The notes beneath the pieces were generated by a model. That model saw only the letters and a program-made list of their open reading frames with translations. It was not told the DNA's origin and did no database searches. A program made the position numbers and the translations under genes. DNA of 64,000 nt from positions 1 to 64,000 of the forward strand of contig CAVXNM010000028.1 of the NCBI GenBank assembly GCA_963763115.1, read 5' to 3'. Origin of the DNA: CAVQCA01 sp963763115. Lineage in GTDB: Bacteria > Pseudomonadota > Gammaproteobacteria > UBA9214. Of the stretch, positions 33,725 through 43,108 are shown in pieces; the stretch's first letter is position 1, and the number at the start of each line of letters is the position of its first letter.

Positions 33725-34725
33725 CAGCGTCCCAGCCGGTAGCGCGCGCCGCGCTGCTTGAAGCGTCGTCCGCTGAATAGCACTGCGTGCCGGATATTGC
33801 CGAGCGCGAGTGCCTCCACCAGGCGGGCGATGCAGGCGAGTACCTCGTCGCGGTCCTGAGCATGCACCATGCAGAAGAGATTGTAGGGCCAGTCCGGCAG
33901 GCGCCGCGGGCGCTGGTAGCAGAGCGTGACGCAGTCGATATCACCAAGCTGCCGACCGATGTGTTCAACCCGCTCATCGGGTACGTCCCACACCACCATC
34001 GCATTGGCGCGGTAGCCCAGTTCGTGATGGCGGACCACAACGCCGAGTCGCTTGATGATGCCGGCGTCGATCATCGCGCGCAGCCGCCCGATCACGGCCT
34101 GCTCCGTTATACCGAGGCGTGCACCGATTACCCGGTAGGGCCGCGTAACCAGCGGGAACCCCGCCTGGATGGCCTCGATCAGGTCCTCGGCAGCGCCCTG
34201 CACGGCCTTGCTCTCCCTGTCGTTCGCAGTGGTTGCGGTCGCCAAGCCAATGTCAGGCAACAATGCATGATCCGCCAGTGACATGCGGAATCCGAGATCG
34301 ATGTGATAATCCCGCACCAGCGGCAGAGAGAGCACGGCATGTCCGGTTTGTTGTGTTATCCGTGTGAGCGTCTCCGCGAGCGCGGCCTGGTCCGCGGCCG
34401 TGACCACGAACCACAGGTTGTAGCGGTGTTCACGTTCGTAATTGTGATTCACCTCCGCAAAACCGTTCACCACGCTGGCTACCGATTCCAGCTCCGCGGC
34501 CGGCACCTGCATGGCGGCGAGAGTGCTGGCACCGATGGTGTTGGGCCGGAACACCGGTCCGACGCGGCTTACCGCTCCCTGGAATTGCAGCTCCCGCAAC
34601 CGTGCCAGCACCACGACCGTGTTCGTGTTGAGCCGTCGTGCGATCTGCGCAAAGGGCGTGGGGCTCAGCGGGAAATCGTGCTGAAAGTCGTTGAGCAGTC
34701 TTTCAGTCAACGGTTCCATAGTCAC
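33724..34725 (-). CDS. nirDL: NirDL, fused siroheme decarboxylase
   Basis: A 333-aa fusion of two Lrp-type halves. The N-half (about 1-155, NirD-like) has GPVFRPNTIGASTLAAMQVP and HNYEREHRYNLWFVV. The C-half (about 175-333, NirL-like) has RHHELGYRANAMVVWDVPDE and CYQRPRRLPDWPYNLFCMVH. Each half carries its own HTH-like region. The start is GTG 34725, overlapping the nirF stop as GTGA; ATG 34719 is possible. Such fusions occur in Hydrogenobacter and several proteobacteria, while Pseudomonas has separate nirD and nirL. Confidence 0.9.
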   Translation of the reverse strand: MTMEPLTERLLNDFQHDFPLSPTPFAQIARRLNTNTVVVLARLRELQFQGAVSRVGPVFRPNTIGASTLAAMQVPAAELESVASVVNGFAEVNHNYEREHRYNLWFVVTAADQAALAETLTRITQQTGHAVLSLPLVRDYHIDLGFRMSLADHALLPDIGLATATTANDRESKAVQGAAEDLIEAIQAGFPLVTRPYRVIGARLGITEQAVIGRLRAMIDAGIIKRLGVVVRHHELGYRANAMVVWDVPDERVEHIGRQLGDIDCVTLCYQRPRRLPDWPYNLFCMVHAQDRDEVLACIARLVEALALGNIRHAVLFSGRRFKQRGARYRLGR

Positions 34726-35885
34726 AGTCCGGTGCGGTGGGCCCGGTCGGTAAAGAAGATGCCGCTCGGTTTGGCCGCCGGCAGTTCGCCGGTCTTCTCC
34801 AGGGTGCGTGTGTCGTAGATCTCGACGCGGTCGTCATCGCGCACCGACACCCAGATCTTCTCGCCGCGCGGCGTGAACTCCATGTGCAGCACCGCCTTGC
34901 CGGGCTTAAGGGTTTTGATGACGGCATGCGATTCGGCATCGATGACCTGCACGGTGTCGTTGTCCGGATGGGCGAAGTTGACCCAGACCTGCCGCCCGTC
35001 CGGGCGCGCCATGACGAATACCGGCTGGCCATACACCGGGATGGCAGCCACCTGCTGCCAGGTGGTGGTATCAACCACCAGCACCTTGTGTTCACCAACC
35101 GCGGGCAGGAAGGTTTGTGTGCCGGCGAGCGTCCAGCCTTCCAGGTGCGGCATCTTGTAGACCGGCAACTTCTCATCGTGGGCCGCGTAGCCGGCAAGAA
35201 TCCGGCGGACGCCGTTTTCCGGATGCCACAGATCGAGCAGCGCCAGGCTGTCTTCGCCGAACAGTCCGGCGATGTAGTAGCGTCCATCGGGGGTGATCAG
35301 TCCATCGTAGGGCGCGCGCCCGATGTTCCTGAAGCGGGTGATCGCCGGCTTGTGCGGATCGGTCAGATCCGCAATCCAGACCTCGTCGGCGTCATAGAGA
35401 CTGAAGACGAAGCGGTTGCCCGGGGCGTCCACCAGCCCAACGACCTTGGAGAGCCTGCCCGGCTGGTATTCGGCCGGGATGTTGGCCACCGGTTCGAGCG
35501 TTTCGGCGTCAAATACCCTCACGCCGCCGGGTTCGTAGTTGGAAACGGCGACGAGACGGCCGTCCTGGGAGATGGCGCCGCCGATGCTGTTGCCCGACTG
35601 CAGAATGCGCTTGACGAGGGCACCGCTCAAAAGATCCACTTTGGTCAGGCCGCCGTCGCGGCCAAATACGTAGGCGTAGCGTTCATCGCGGGAGAACACC
35701 ACCGATGCGTGCGACAGGTCGCCGAGCCCGTCGACTTCCGCGAGGCGCGTGTCGGTGCTGTGCTCAATGACCAGCAGCTGCCCGCTGGCGCGTTCCACGA
35801 CGACACCGAGATCACCCGTGCCGCGTGGCTGTGCGGACGCGGGGAGGGCGATGAGCAGCAAAATTAGGGACAGCAGAAATCTCAC
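34722..35885 (-). CDS. nirF: NirF, heme d1 biosynthesis protein
   Basis: Periplasmic propeller protein resembling the d1 domain of NirS, required for late heme d1 synthesis. From GTG 35885 it is 387 aa with a signal peptide (LLSLILLLIALPASAQP). Propeller features include FSRDERYAYVFGRDGGLTKVD, AVSNYEPGGVRVFDAETLEPV and HMEFTPRGEKIWVSVRDDD. The GTG overlaps the nirC stop as GTGA. The longer frame to 36182 runs through nirC and is not used. Confidence 0.9.
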   Translation of the reverse strand: MRFLLSLILLLIALPASAQPRGTGDLGVVVERASGQLLVIEHSTDTRLAEVDGLGDLSHASVVFSRDERYAYVFGRDGGLTKVDLLSGALVKRILQSGNSIGGAISQDGRLVAVSNYEPGGVRVFDAETLEPVANIPAEYQPGRLSKVVGLVDAPGNRFVFSLYDADEVWIADLTDPHKPAITRFRNIGRAPYDGLITPDGRYYIAGLFGEDSLALLDLWHPENGVRRILAGYAAHDEKLPVYKMPHLEGWTLAGTQTFLPAVGEHKVLVVDTTTWQQVAAIPVYGQPVFVMARPDGRQVWVNFAHPDNDTVQVIDAESHAVIKTLKPGKAVLHMEFTPRGEKIWVSVRDDDRVEIYDTRTLEKTGELPAAKPSGIFFTDRAHRTGL

Positions 35886-36205
35886 GGGCGTTTTTCTCCT
35901 CCGATCATGTAGTCCACCAGCCAGGCAATATCGGACTGGCTCAGCAGCGGTTTCCACGGCGGCATGGGAGTTCCGGGGCGTCCCCCGCTCACCGTCGCGA
36001 TCAGCTGTTCGCGTGGTTTTCCCTGCAGGGCCTGCGGCGTCAGTGCGGGTCCGAGGCCGCCGGTCAGGCGTATGCCGTGACAGGAGCCGCAGTCCTGGAG
36101 CAGGAGGTTGTGCAGTTCCGCCTGGCGTTCGGTGGTCAGCGCTTCCGCGGCGGCGGCACCGCCCGGCAGCAGACAGGCGCATAGCAGCAGGCAGGAGCTA
36201 CGCAT
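35882..36205 (-). CDS. nirC: NirC, monoheme cytochrome c (c55X type)
   Basis: Small periplasmic cytochrome that serves as electron carrier in d1 synthesis or nitrite reduction. The 107 residues have a signal peptide (to about 20), one heme motif CGSCH (Cys39, Cys42, His43) and a likely distal Met in GTPMPPWKPLLS. It lies about 170 bases after nirS and overlaps nirF by 4 bases. NirM-type c551 is the alternative, but the position before nirF favours NirC. Confidence 0.85.
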   Translation of the reverse strand: MRSSCLLLCACLLPGGAAAAEALTTERQAELHNLLLQDCGSCHGIRLTGGLGPALTPQALQGKPREQLIATVSGGRPGTPMPPWKPLLSQSDIAWLVDYMIGGEKRP

Positions 36206-36375
36206 GGCGAAATTGCATCTGATGGATAACGGGCCTTAACCCGTCGGATTTGCCCGTCAGCGTCATCATGACGCCGACGATATGAATCAATGTTTGAGTC
36301 ATGACCAGGCCAGTATTTATTGCGGGTCCAGGCTGCGGGAAGGAGCGTCGTATCTCCTCCCCGCAATGTGTCGCC

Positions 36376-38106
36376 TCAGTAGATGTCGTTCATGGTGTTG
36401 CGGACGTTGAACTTGCCGGTCGGCGTCACCAGCCGCTTGTCCTTGATCACCGTCTTCAGCGTGCGGGTCTTGTCATCCACCACCACGATGGCGGATTCCT
36501 CATCCTTGCCGCTCCAGACCGAGAACCAGACCTCGTCGCCGGCGGCATTGTATTCCGGCTGTACGACGCGCTTCGGTCCCTCGCCCAGGCCTGCCCATTC
36601 GGCGATCGGCAATACCTCATAGCCCTTCTCGAGGTTGTTCACGTCGTAGACCGCGACGCTCTGGCTGATTTTCGCATCCGGGTTGAGTGGCGAATCCACC
36701 CACAGGTTGTTCGACCTGGGGTTCGACTTGACGAACAGCGATCCGCCGCCCTGGCCCTTCAGCGTGCGCACCACCTTCCAGGCATTCGCCTTGTGGCCCT
36801 TCGGGTCGGTGCCGATCATGGTCACATTTTCGTTACCGAGCGCGCTGGTGACCCAGACCGGTCCGTATTTCGGATCCTTGATGTTCGCGCCGCGTCCCGG
36901 GTGCGGGATCTCGGTGACATCAACCAGCGCTTCCAGATTGTCGTCCTTGGAGTCGATCACCGCGATCTTGTTGGACTTGTTGGCCGCCGTCAGGAAATAA
37001 CGCTGGGTCGAGTCCCAGCCGCCGTCATGCAGGTAGCGCGCGGCGGGGATCTCGGTGACCTTGAGGTTATCGATATCCTCATAATTCACCATCAACACCT
37101 TGCCGGTTTCCTTCACGTTGATGATGAACTCGGGATGTTCATGTGAGGCAACAATCGCCGCTACGCGCGGCTCCGGATGGTATTCCTGGGTATCGACGGT
37201 CATGCCGCGGGTGGAGACGATCTTCAGCGGCTCCAGGGTGTCGCCGTCCATGATCACGTACTGCGGTGGCCAGTAGGAACCCGCGACGGCGTACTTGTCC
37301 TCCCAGCCCTTGTACTTGGAGGTCTCGACGGACCGCGCCTCCAGTCCGATCTTGAGTACCGCGACGTTGTCGGGCTTTTCCATCCACAGATCGATCAGGT
37401 TGAGCAGCCCGTCGCGCCCGATCACGTACAGGTAGCGACCCGAGGCGGAATAGCGCGAGATGTGCACCGCATAGCCGGTGTCGATTACATTGATGATTTG
37501 TTTGGTATCGCCATCGATCAGGGCGATCTGCCCGGCATCGCGCAACGTTACCGAGAACAGATTGTCGAGGTTGTAGTTGTTCATTTTCTTTTTGGGACGA
37601 TCCTCCGGCGGTACCAGGACCTTCCAGGTTGCTTTCATCTCCTTCATGCCGAACTCCGGCGGTATCGGCGGCTCGTTCATCAGGTATTTGGCCATGAGGG
37701 TGACTTCCTCCTCGGTGAGCTGGCCTGATGAGCCCCAGTTCGGCATGCCCGCCGGGGAGCCGAAATTGATGAATACCTTCAGGTAATCCATACCCTTGGG
37801 TTGAGTGATGTCCGGTGTCAGCGGTTTGCCGGTCGCGCCCTTGCGCAGCACGCCGTGGCAGCCGGCACAGCGTTCGAAGTAGATCTGCTTTGCCCTCGTA
37901 AACTCGGCTTCGGTCAGAACCGGGGCGCCGGGCGTTATCACGTCCTTCGAACCTTCCTGCAAGGGAACCGGAGCACCTTTGTAGCGCATTTCTCCCGGCG
38001 TCGTGCCAGGATGTCCGGATTCGTCGGCGGCGTTGGCCCCAACCGCGACAAGCGAGAACATGCCCAGCGCCATGGTGCGCGCGATTCGTTTCGTTATGTC
38101 GTTCAT
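36376..38106 (-). CDS. nirS: Cytochrome cd1 nitrite reductase
   Basis: Periplasmic dimeric enzyme that reduces nitrite to NO. From 38106 it is 576 aa with a signal peptide (ending GANAA), a cytochrome c domain (Cys80, Cys83, His84 in CAGCH), and an eight-bladed d1 propeller. His215 aligns with the proximal d1 ligand and His360 and His402 with the two catalytic His, at the spacing known from Paracoccus NirS. AGGAGGAATAACGACG precedes the ATG. A DNR-type box lies about 70 bases upstream. Confidence 0.96.
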   Translation of the reverse strand: MNDITKRIARTMALGMFSLVAVGANAADESGHPGTTPGEMRYKGAPVPLQEGSKDVITPGAPVLTEAEFTRAKQIYFERCAGCHGVLRKGATGKPLTPDITQPKGMDYLKVFINFGSPAGMPNWGSSGQLTEEEVTLMAKYLMNEPPIPPEFGMKEMKATWKVLVPPEDRPKKKMNNYNLDNLFSVTLRDAGQIALIDGDTKQIINVIDTGYAVHISRYSASGRYLYVIGRDGLLNLIDLWMEKPDNVAVLKIGLEARSVETSKYKGWEDKYAVAGSYWPPQYVIMDGDTLEPLKIVSTRGMTVDTQEYHPEPRVAAIVASHEHPEFIINVKETGKVLMVNYEDIDNLKVTEIPAARYLHDGGWDSTQRYFLTAANKSNKIAVIDSKDDNLEALVDVTEIPHPGRGANIKDPKYGPVWVTSALGNENVTMIGTDPKGHKANAWKVVRTLKGQGGGSLFVKSNPRSNNLWVDSPLNPDAKISQSVAVYDVNNLEKGYEVLPIAEWAGLGEGPKRVVQPEYNAAGDEVWFSVWSGKDEESAIVVVDDKTRTLKTVIKDKRLVTPTGKFNVRNTMNDIY

Positions 38107-38173
38107 CGTCGTTATTCCTCCTGGTCGGGGTCTCGTAAGAGGCGATACTACAAACTCCGCGCGGCGGTGCTCC

Positions 38174-38187
38174 TTGACATAGGTCAA
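38174..38187 (-). promoter_or_regulatory. FNR/DNR-type box before nirS
   Basis: TTGACATAGGTCAA is a TTGAC-N4-GTCAA inverted repeat close to the FNR/DNR consensus. Its centre is about 75 bases upstream of the nirS start, a usual place for activation by Dnr or NnrR. Confidence 0.7.
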
Positions 38188-38208
38188 GACCGGAATTTCC
38201 GCGAGCCT

Positions 38209-39873
38209 TCAGGCATCCTTGCCCACGGTGCTAACGGGGGTACCGCTGTCCGGTGAGATCATGATGCGATCGAGCGCCTGCCGGCTCTGTTCCCGGCGCC
38301 GGCGTTTATCGGCGAGCGGTGGGCAGCGGACCTCGTTCCAGTAGGTCACCTGGCAATCCAGGCAGTAGTGGCATTCGTTGGGGTTGATTTCGCCGGTGGG
38401 CCGGATCGCCTGTACCTCGCACTGTTTCTCGCAGATCTGGCAGGGGCGTCCGCATTCCTTGCGCCGGCGCAGCCAGTCGAAGATTCGCAGCGGCGCCGGG
38501 ATCGCCAGGGCAGCGCCCAGGGCACAGAGGTATTTGCAATAGAACTTGCGATTGAAGACCGCGATAGCGATCAGACCCAGGGCATAGATCAGGTAGATCC
38601 CGTCCCGCTGGAAGTGCAGTACGATGGCCGTTTTGAAGGGCTCGACCTCGGCGGCCTTGGCGGCATGGCCGATGGACTGCAACGACAGGCCGAACAGGGC
38701 GACGAAGATCACGTACTTCACCGCCCACAGTCGCTCGTGAACCACATCCGGAAAGTTCCAGGCCGGAAGTTTCAGGCGCTGCGCCAGCTGATGAAGCAGT
38801 TCCTGCAGGGCGCCGAAGGGGCAAAGCCAGCCACAATAGACACCGCGCCCCCACAGCAGCAGCGTCAGCGCCACGAAGGCCCAGAGGATGAAGATCAGCG
38901 GGTCGACCAGGAAGGCTTCCCAGGAAAACTGGTGCAGGATGGCGTTGATGAAGGTCAGTACATGGATGACCGAGAGCTGCGCCAGTGTGTACCAGCCGAT
39001 GAAGAACAGGGTAAAGACCAGGTAGCCAGTCCGGATATATGTCAGCAGGCGGGGCCGGCGCGTTAGCCAGTCCTGGAACAGCAGGATCAGAGTCAGCACG
39101 AACAGCGCGACCGTCAGTACGGCGATCTGCCAGGCGCGCTCGCGCCATACCGAGACCCAGAAGGGTTCGCTACTGGCGCCGAGCCACCACACCGGCGCCG
39201 GTTGTCCACCCGTTGTTCCGGGCGTGTCATGATTAGCCGCTTCCTGTCCCCTGGCCGGTCCCGTGGTCGTCACCGGTACACCGCGCGACTTGGCCACTTG
39301 TTGCACCGAGCGCATGACCGTGGCGTTCATGACCATGGCGGTAATGGTCGCCCCGGTGATGCCGTCGACGGTCACGTACCCATCGCGCGGCGCGCCGCCG
39401 ATTTTCACCTTGTCGAGCACGGAAACGCCGCGGTACTGGTCGGCATAATGCTTCAGGTCCTGTTCGGAGACACCCACGACGAGAATCGGTTCCTCGTGCT
39501 TGATGACCTCCAGTCCGGTGAGTCTGCCCGCGAGATCGAAACCGACAAGGAGCATGACGGGTTTACCGGAGTAGGCCGGAATTTGCACGACGTCTGTGGT
39601 GCGCAGCACATAGCCCAGCAGTTCTCCCTCATGGTAGACGGGTGCGGCCAGGGGGTCACCCTCGAACGCACCAACCTGGTCGGCCTGCGGGAAGAACGTT
39701 CGGGCGAGATCGGAAACGATGTCGGCCCCGGCGGCAGTGAATGCAGCACTTGTCAGCAGCGCGAGCAGCAGCCGTGGAAGGTGGTGCCGGAGCGCACGCC
39801 ACATCGCGTGCTTCCGGGCGCTGCCGCGGGTTACAGGCCTGATCTCGTGCACTGCCCTCGATTTCATGGACAT
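38209..39873 (-). CDS. nirI: NosR/NirI family flavo-iron-sulfur membrane protein
   Basis: A 554-aa protein with signal peptide, periplasmic FMN-binding domain (DGITGATITAMVMN, flavin-linked Thr), several membrane helices, two CxxxCP-like motifs (GVYCGWLCPFGALQEL and FYCKYLCALGAAL) and a ferredoxin-type C-terminus (CGRPCQICEKQC, CHYCLDCQ). NosR and NirI share this build. The location just upstream of nirS favours NirI. It is shorter than typical NosR (about 700 aa), mainly through a reduced periplasmic part. Confidence 0.85.
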   Translation of the reverse strand: MSMKSRAVHEIRPVTRGSARKHAMWRALRHHLPRLLLALLTSAAFTAAGADIVSDLARTFFPQADQVGAFEGDPLAAPVYHEGELLGYVLRTTDVVQIPAYSGKPVMLLVGFDLAGRLTGLEVIKHEEPILVVGVSEQDLKHYADQYRGVSVLDKVKIGGAPRDGYVTVDGITGATITAMVMNATVMRSVQQVAKSRGVPVTTTGPARGQEAANHDTPGTTGGQPAPVWWLGASSEPFWVSVWRERAWQIAVLTVALFVLTLILLFQDWLTRRPRLLTYIRTGYLVFTLFFIGWYTLAQLSVIHVLTFINAILHQFSWEAFLVDPLIFILWAFVALTLLLWGRGVYCGWLCPFGALQELLHQLAQRLKLPAWNFPDVVHERLWAVKYVIFVALFGLSLQSIGHAAKAAEVEPFKTAIVLHFQRDGIYLIYALGLIAIAVFNRKFYCKYLCALGAALAIPAPLRIFDWLRRRKECGRPCQICEKQCEVQAIRPTGEINPNECHYCLDCQVTYWNEVRCPPLADKRRRREQSRQALDRIMISPDSGTPVSTVGKDA

Positions 39874-40442
39874 GCGGTCGGTTATCGTTGGTAATTAATG
39901 GTAATCGTGGCCGAACACGACAACATGCCGGTTACCGCGACATCGTCACCGGATTTGTAAATGCGGCCTTTCATCCCTGTTGCCGGCGTGGATTGCTTTC
40001 GATTGTTGCGCAGCAGGTACCCCGCATTGCGCGCATTATCCCGACCGGGCCGACCTGGCGTCCTTGACTTATATCAAGATCACCAGTCACATCCGGTCCG
40101 GCGTGTCTTTTGTCACCATGAGGTCCGGGAGTTAGCCGGAGTCATAGTCAACATCCCATTCATGCCACGGGTGCAGTACCCGGGATGAGGAAACCGGCGC
40201 GTCCCTGGGCATGCCATTGGGCGGCTACCCGGTGCGTACTCAATGGCATCAGGGCTTACCCGATATCCGGTTCGGCGGCATGGGCTTGCGCGAGACGCGC
40301 TAAATACCGGTTTTAAAATTTCCCTAACAAATCACCTGTAGCATGACCGCTGGGGTCGGGAACTTTTTATCAGGTTCCGGGTTTAAGCAAGTATCTCATC
40401 AGGTCTTGCTGCGCTTTTCGGAAAAACAGAAAGGTAATGCTC
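39874..40442. other. Intergenic region upstream of nirI
   Basis: About 570 bases between the divergent nirI and a small plus-strand gene. It contains a DNR-type box at 40064-40077 and a few short inverted sequences near 40180-40260. No convincing gene was seen; a 75-codon frame at 39961 lacks family features. Confidence 0.5.
40064..40077 (-). promoter_or_regulatory. FNR/DNR-type box upstream of nirI
   Basis: TTGACTTATATCAA matches TTGAT-N4-ATCAA at nine of ten half-site positions. It is about 190 bases upstream of the nirI start, so a leader of over 100 bases would be expected if it drives nirI. Confidence 0.65.
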
Positions 40443-40667
40443 ATGCGCGTCGCGTCAGAAATTATTCTGCAACTCAGTATCGAGCAGGAAGCGGATGGTA
40501 TCCCCTGGCCGCATCCATGGGATCACTATCCCTTTATGTTGAACGGTAACTGCGTCTGGCTGCGATACCAGGAACTTGACTCCGTAAAGCGCAGGAAAAT
40601 CAGGGATGCCCTTGTTCACATTGAACGCAGACTTGGAATGCTTGGAGTGTCGTCCAGGTTCGCCTGA
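40443..40667 (+). CDS. Small hypothetical protein
   Basis: I do not recognise this 74-aa protein. It has no membrane segment. It contains the aromatic-rich IPWPHPWDHYPFMLNG and a basic C-terminal helix (RRKIRDALVHIERRLGMLG). AAAGG lies before the ATG at 40443. It stands alone between the nirI promoter region and the pst genes. Codon use looks normal for the window, which is the main support. Confidence 0.45.
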   Translation: MRVASEIILQLSIEQEADGIPWPHPWDHYPFMLNGNCVWLRYQELDSVKRRKIRDALVHIERRLGMLGVSSRFA

Positions 40668-40988
40668 AATATACGGTGTAACCCGGGTTCGGATTGCCTT
40701 CACATACGGACGAACCCGGTACTGGCCTCGAAGTCCGGCACCCTGCGTGCCGCCACCGGGTAAACTGTCCAATCCCTTCCTGTCACATTCCTGTAATCTG
40801 CATCGCTCACCATGGACAGCTTCGCATCGCGCGTTTCGCGTCAGCGTAGTATTAATCCCGTTGTAAGCAAATGATCTGATCCTAATAAAACGCTAATATT
40901 CGAAACACATAATTTCAAGCTAATACATGTATTCCAGATCCAGATCCATTCCACCAAACTCGTCAACCGATCAGGAGCATCCACAGTC
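40668..40988. other. pst upstream region
   Basis: About 320 bases between the small hypothetical gene and pstS. Beyond the Pho-box-like site at 40780-40797 and an AT-rich stretch near 40860-40940, nothing was recognised. Confidence 0.45.
40780..40797 (+). promoter_or_regulatory. Pho-box-like site upstream of pstS
   Basis: CTGTCAC (40780-40786) and CTGTAAT (40791-40797) are direct repeats separated by 4 bases, fitting the CTGTCAT-N4-CTGTCAT layout bound by PhoB. It lies about 190 bases before the pstS start. Agreement is partial in the second half. Confidence 0.5.
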
Positions 40989-42043
40989 ATGGCACGGTCC
41001 ACACGATTAACAACCATTTTTTTACTTGCCTGATTTCAGGGCTGGTATTTTCTGCCCAGGCCTCGGCTGATCTCAAGCTGATCGGTTCGGGAGCGAGCTT
41101 TCCGGCGCCCCTCTATGCCAAATGGTTCAAGGATTTCAGCGCTGCCACCCAGGGGGTGCGGGTAGACTACCAGTCCAAGGGCAGCGGGGCCGGTATCCAG
41201 GATTTCATCAATGAGACTGTTGATTTTGCCGCCAGTGACGCAGCCGTGAACGACAAGGAGATCGGCGAGGTAAAGGGCGGTGTGGTGCTGCTGCCCATGA
41301 CCGCCGGTGAGGTGGTACTGTCCTACAATCTGAAGGTTGTGGACCAGCTCAAGTTGCCGCGGGATGTGTACCCCGCAATCTTCACGGGCAAGGTCAGCAA
41401 GTGGAACGACCCGCGCATTGTCGCGGCCAATCCCGGAGTGAAATTGCCGGATGAGGACATCACCGTGGTGGTGCGTTCCGACTCCAGCGGGACCAGTTAT
41501 GTGTTCACCGGTCACCTGGCGGCCATCAGCGAGGACTTCAAGAACACGGTAGGGCAGGCCAAGGCCCCCAACTGGCCGAAGTCCGGCAAGATCGTCAAGG
41601 CACCGAAGAACGACGGTGTTACCGCCACCATCAAACAAACCCCCGGCGCCATCGGTTATATCGAGTATGGCTTTGCCAAGCTGACCAAAGCGCCGACGGC
41701 CAGGCTGGAAAACAAGTCCGGCAAATACGTAGCACCCGGATCCGAGAGTGGCGCGGCGGCGCTTGCCAGCGCCGAATTCCCGGCTGGCGACCTGCCGGGT
41801 AGCGATGTGCCGGACCTGCGCGTCTGGGTGACCGACCCGGCCGGTGCCGATGCCTACCCCATTGCCAGCTTCACCTGGTTGCTACTCTATAAAGATCAGG
41901 ACGATAAAAAGGCCAAGGCCTTGCGCGAGCTGGTGGAGTATTGCCTGACCACCGGCCAGAAATCCGCCGATGCCATGGGATACATTCCGCTGCCTGACAA
42001 CGTCGTGGAACGCGTGCGCACGGTTGCGCAGATGGTGCAGTAG
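40989..42043 (+). CDS. pstS: Phosphate ABC transporter substrate-binding protein PstS, frame broken in signal peptide
   Basis: Periplasmic phosphate-binding protein. The mature chain is intact, with GSGASFPAPLYAKWF, SKGSGAGIQDFI, DFAASDA, RSDSSGTSYVF and TPGAIGYIEYG, all phosphate-site or family motifs. AGGAG and the ATG at 40989 are in one frame (MARSTRLTTIF), but that frame stops at 41031. The mature part is in another frame, open from before 41012. Both join if the T run at 41017-41023 (seven T) had eight. Either a sequence error, a lesion or a slippage site is possible. It is followed by pstC. Confidence 0.85.
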
Positions 42044-42130
42044 GCCACGGCAAGCTGTGATTTTGTCATAGGGGTGGTCACGCTCCTGGCCACCCGGTTC
42101 GCAGCTGCTTTCCTAACGTTTGAGTTCACT

Positions 42131-43108
42131 ATGGCCAACGATACGTTTTCCGCAGCCGCCACCTCAGGTTCTGTCTCAGGCCCCCCCAGTGCGGCAGACT
42201 TTCTCGGTGATTCCCTGTTCCGCGCTATTGCCTATGCCTGTGCGCTACTGATCATTGCATTGGTAGGCTATATTTTCTGGGAACTGGGCGGCAGGGCCTG
42301 GCCGGCCATACAGGACTACGGTCTCAGCTTCATCACCGGTACCACCTGGGACACCAACAAGGCCGCATTCGGCGTGTTGCCGGAAATCTGGGGGACGCTC
42401 TACAGCTCGCTGCTGGCCCTGTTTCTGGGCGGTGTTTTCGGTATCGCCATCGCCATCTTTCTCACCCAGGGTTTTATTCACGCCCGGCTGGCGGCGGTGT
42501 TTCGTACCATCGTGGAAATGCTTGCAGCCATCCCCTCGGTCGTCTTTGGCTTGTGGGGTATCTATGTGCTGATCCCGCTGATCCGGCCCTGGGCGGACTG
42601 GCTGCACGAACACCTGGGCTGGTTTCCGCTGTTCGGGACTGACCTCAGTGGACCAGGCATGGCGCCGGCCGCCCTGGTCCTTGCCATTATGATCCTGCCC
42701 ACGGTGGCGGCCATTTCGGCGGATGCTTTCCGGCGGATTCCCTACAAGGTCAAAGAAGCAGCCTTCGGCATGGGCACCACCCGCTGGGAGGCGATCCTCA
42801 AGGTGATGCTGCCGACGGCGTCCTCCGGCATTCTGGCGGCGCTGGTGCTGGGTTTCGGACGCGCTCTGGGAGAAACCATGGCCCTGGCCATGCTCATCGG
42901 CAACAGCAATCAGATCAGTCTGTCGCTGTTCTCGCCGGCCAACACGCTGGCCTCGCTGCTGGCTTCCAACTTTCCGGAGGCCGGGGAGATCGAAGTCCGG
43001 GCGCTGATGTACGCGGCGCTGGTATTGCTCGCCATCACCTTCCTGGTCAACGTGGTCGGGCTGGCCATTCAGCAGTACACGATGCGCAAGTTCGAAGGTG
43101 CCAAATGA
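42131..43108 (+). CDS. pstC: Phosphate ABC transporter permease PstC
   Basis: Inner-membrane permease of the Pst system. The 325-aa protein (from ATG 42131) has about six membrane helices and the permease loop EAAFGMGTTRWEAILKVMLPTASSGI near 215-240, plus GFGRALGETMALAMLIGN. The open frame begins at 42074 but a normal N-terminus starts at MANDTF. It overlaps pstA by 4 bases (ATGA). Confidence 0.92.
   Translation: MANDTFSAAATSGSVSGPPSAADFLGDSLFRAIAYACALLIIALVGYIFWELGGRAWPAIQDYGLSFITGTTWDTNKAAFGVLPEIWGTLYSSLLALFLGGVFGIAIAIFLTQGFIHARLAAVFRTIVEMLAAIPSVVFGLWGIYVLIPLIRPWADWLHEHLGWFPLFGTDLSGPGMAPAALVLAIMILPTVAAISADAFRRIPYKVKEAAFGMGTTRWEAILKVMLPTASSGILAALVLGFGRALGETMALAMLIGNSNQISLSLFSPANTLASLLASNFPEAGEIEVRALMYAALVLLAITFLVNVVGLAIQQYTMRKFEGAK

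Noticed and set aside
34737..35867. 376-codon plus-strand frame opposite nirF
   Set aside because: The minus strand carries NirF with signal peptide and overlapping coupling to nirC and nirDL.
39961..40188. 75-codon frame in the nirI upstream region
   Set aside because: It runs across the DNR-type box and has no supporting features.
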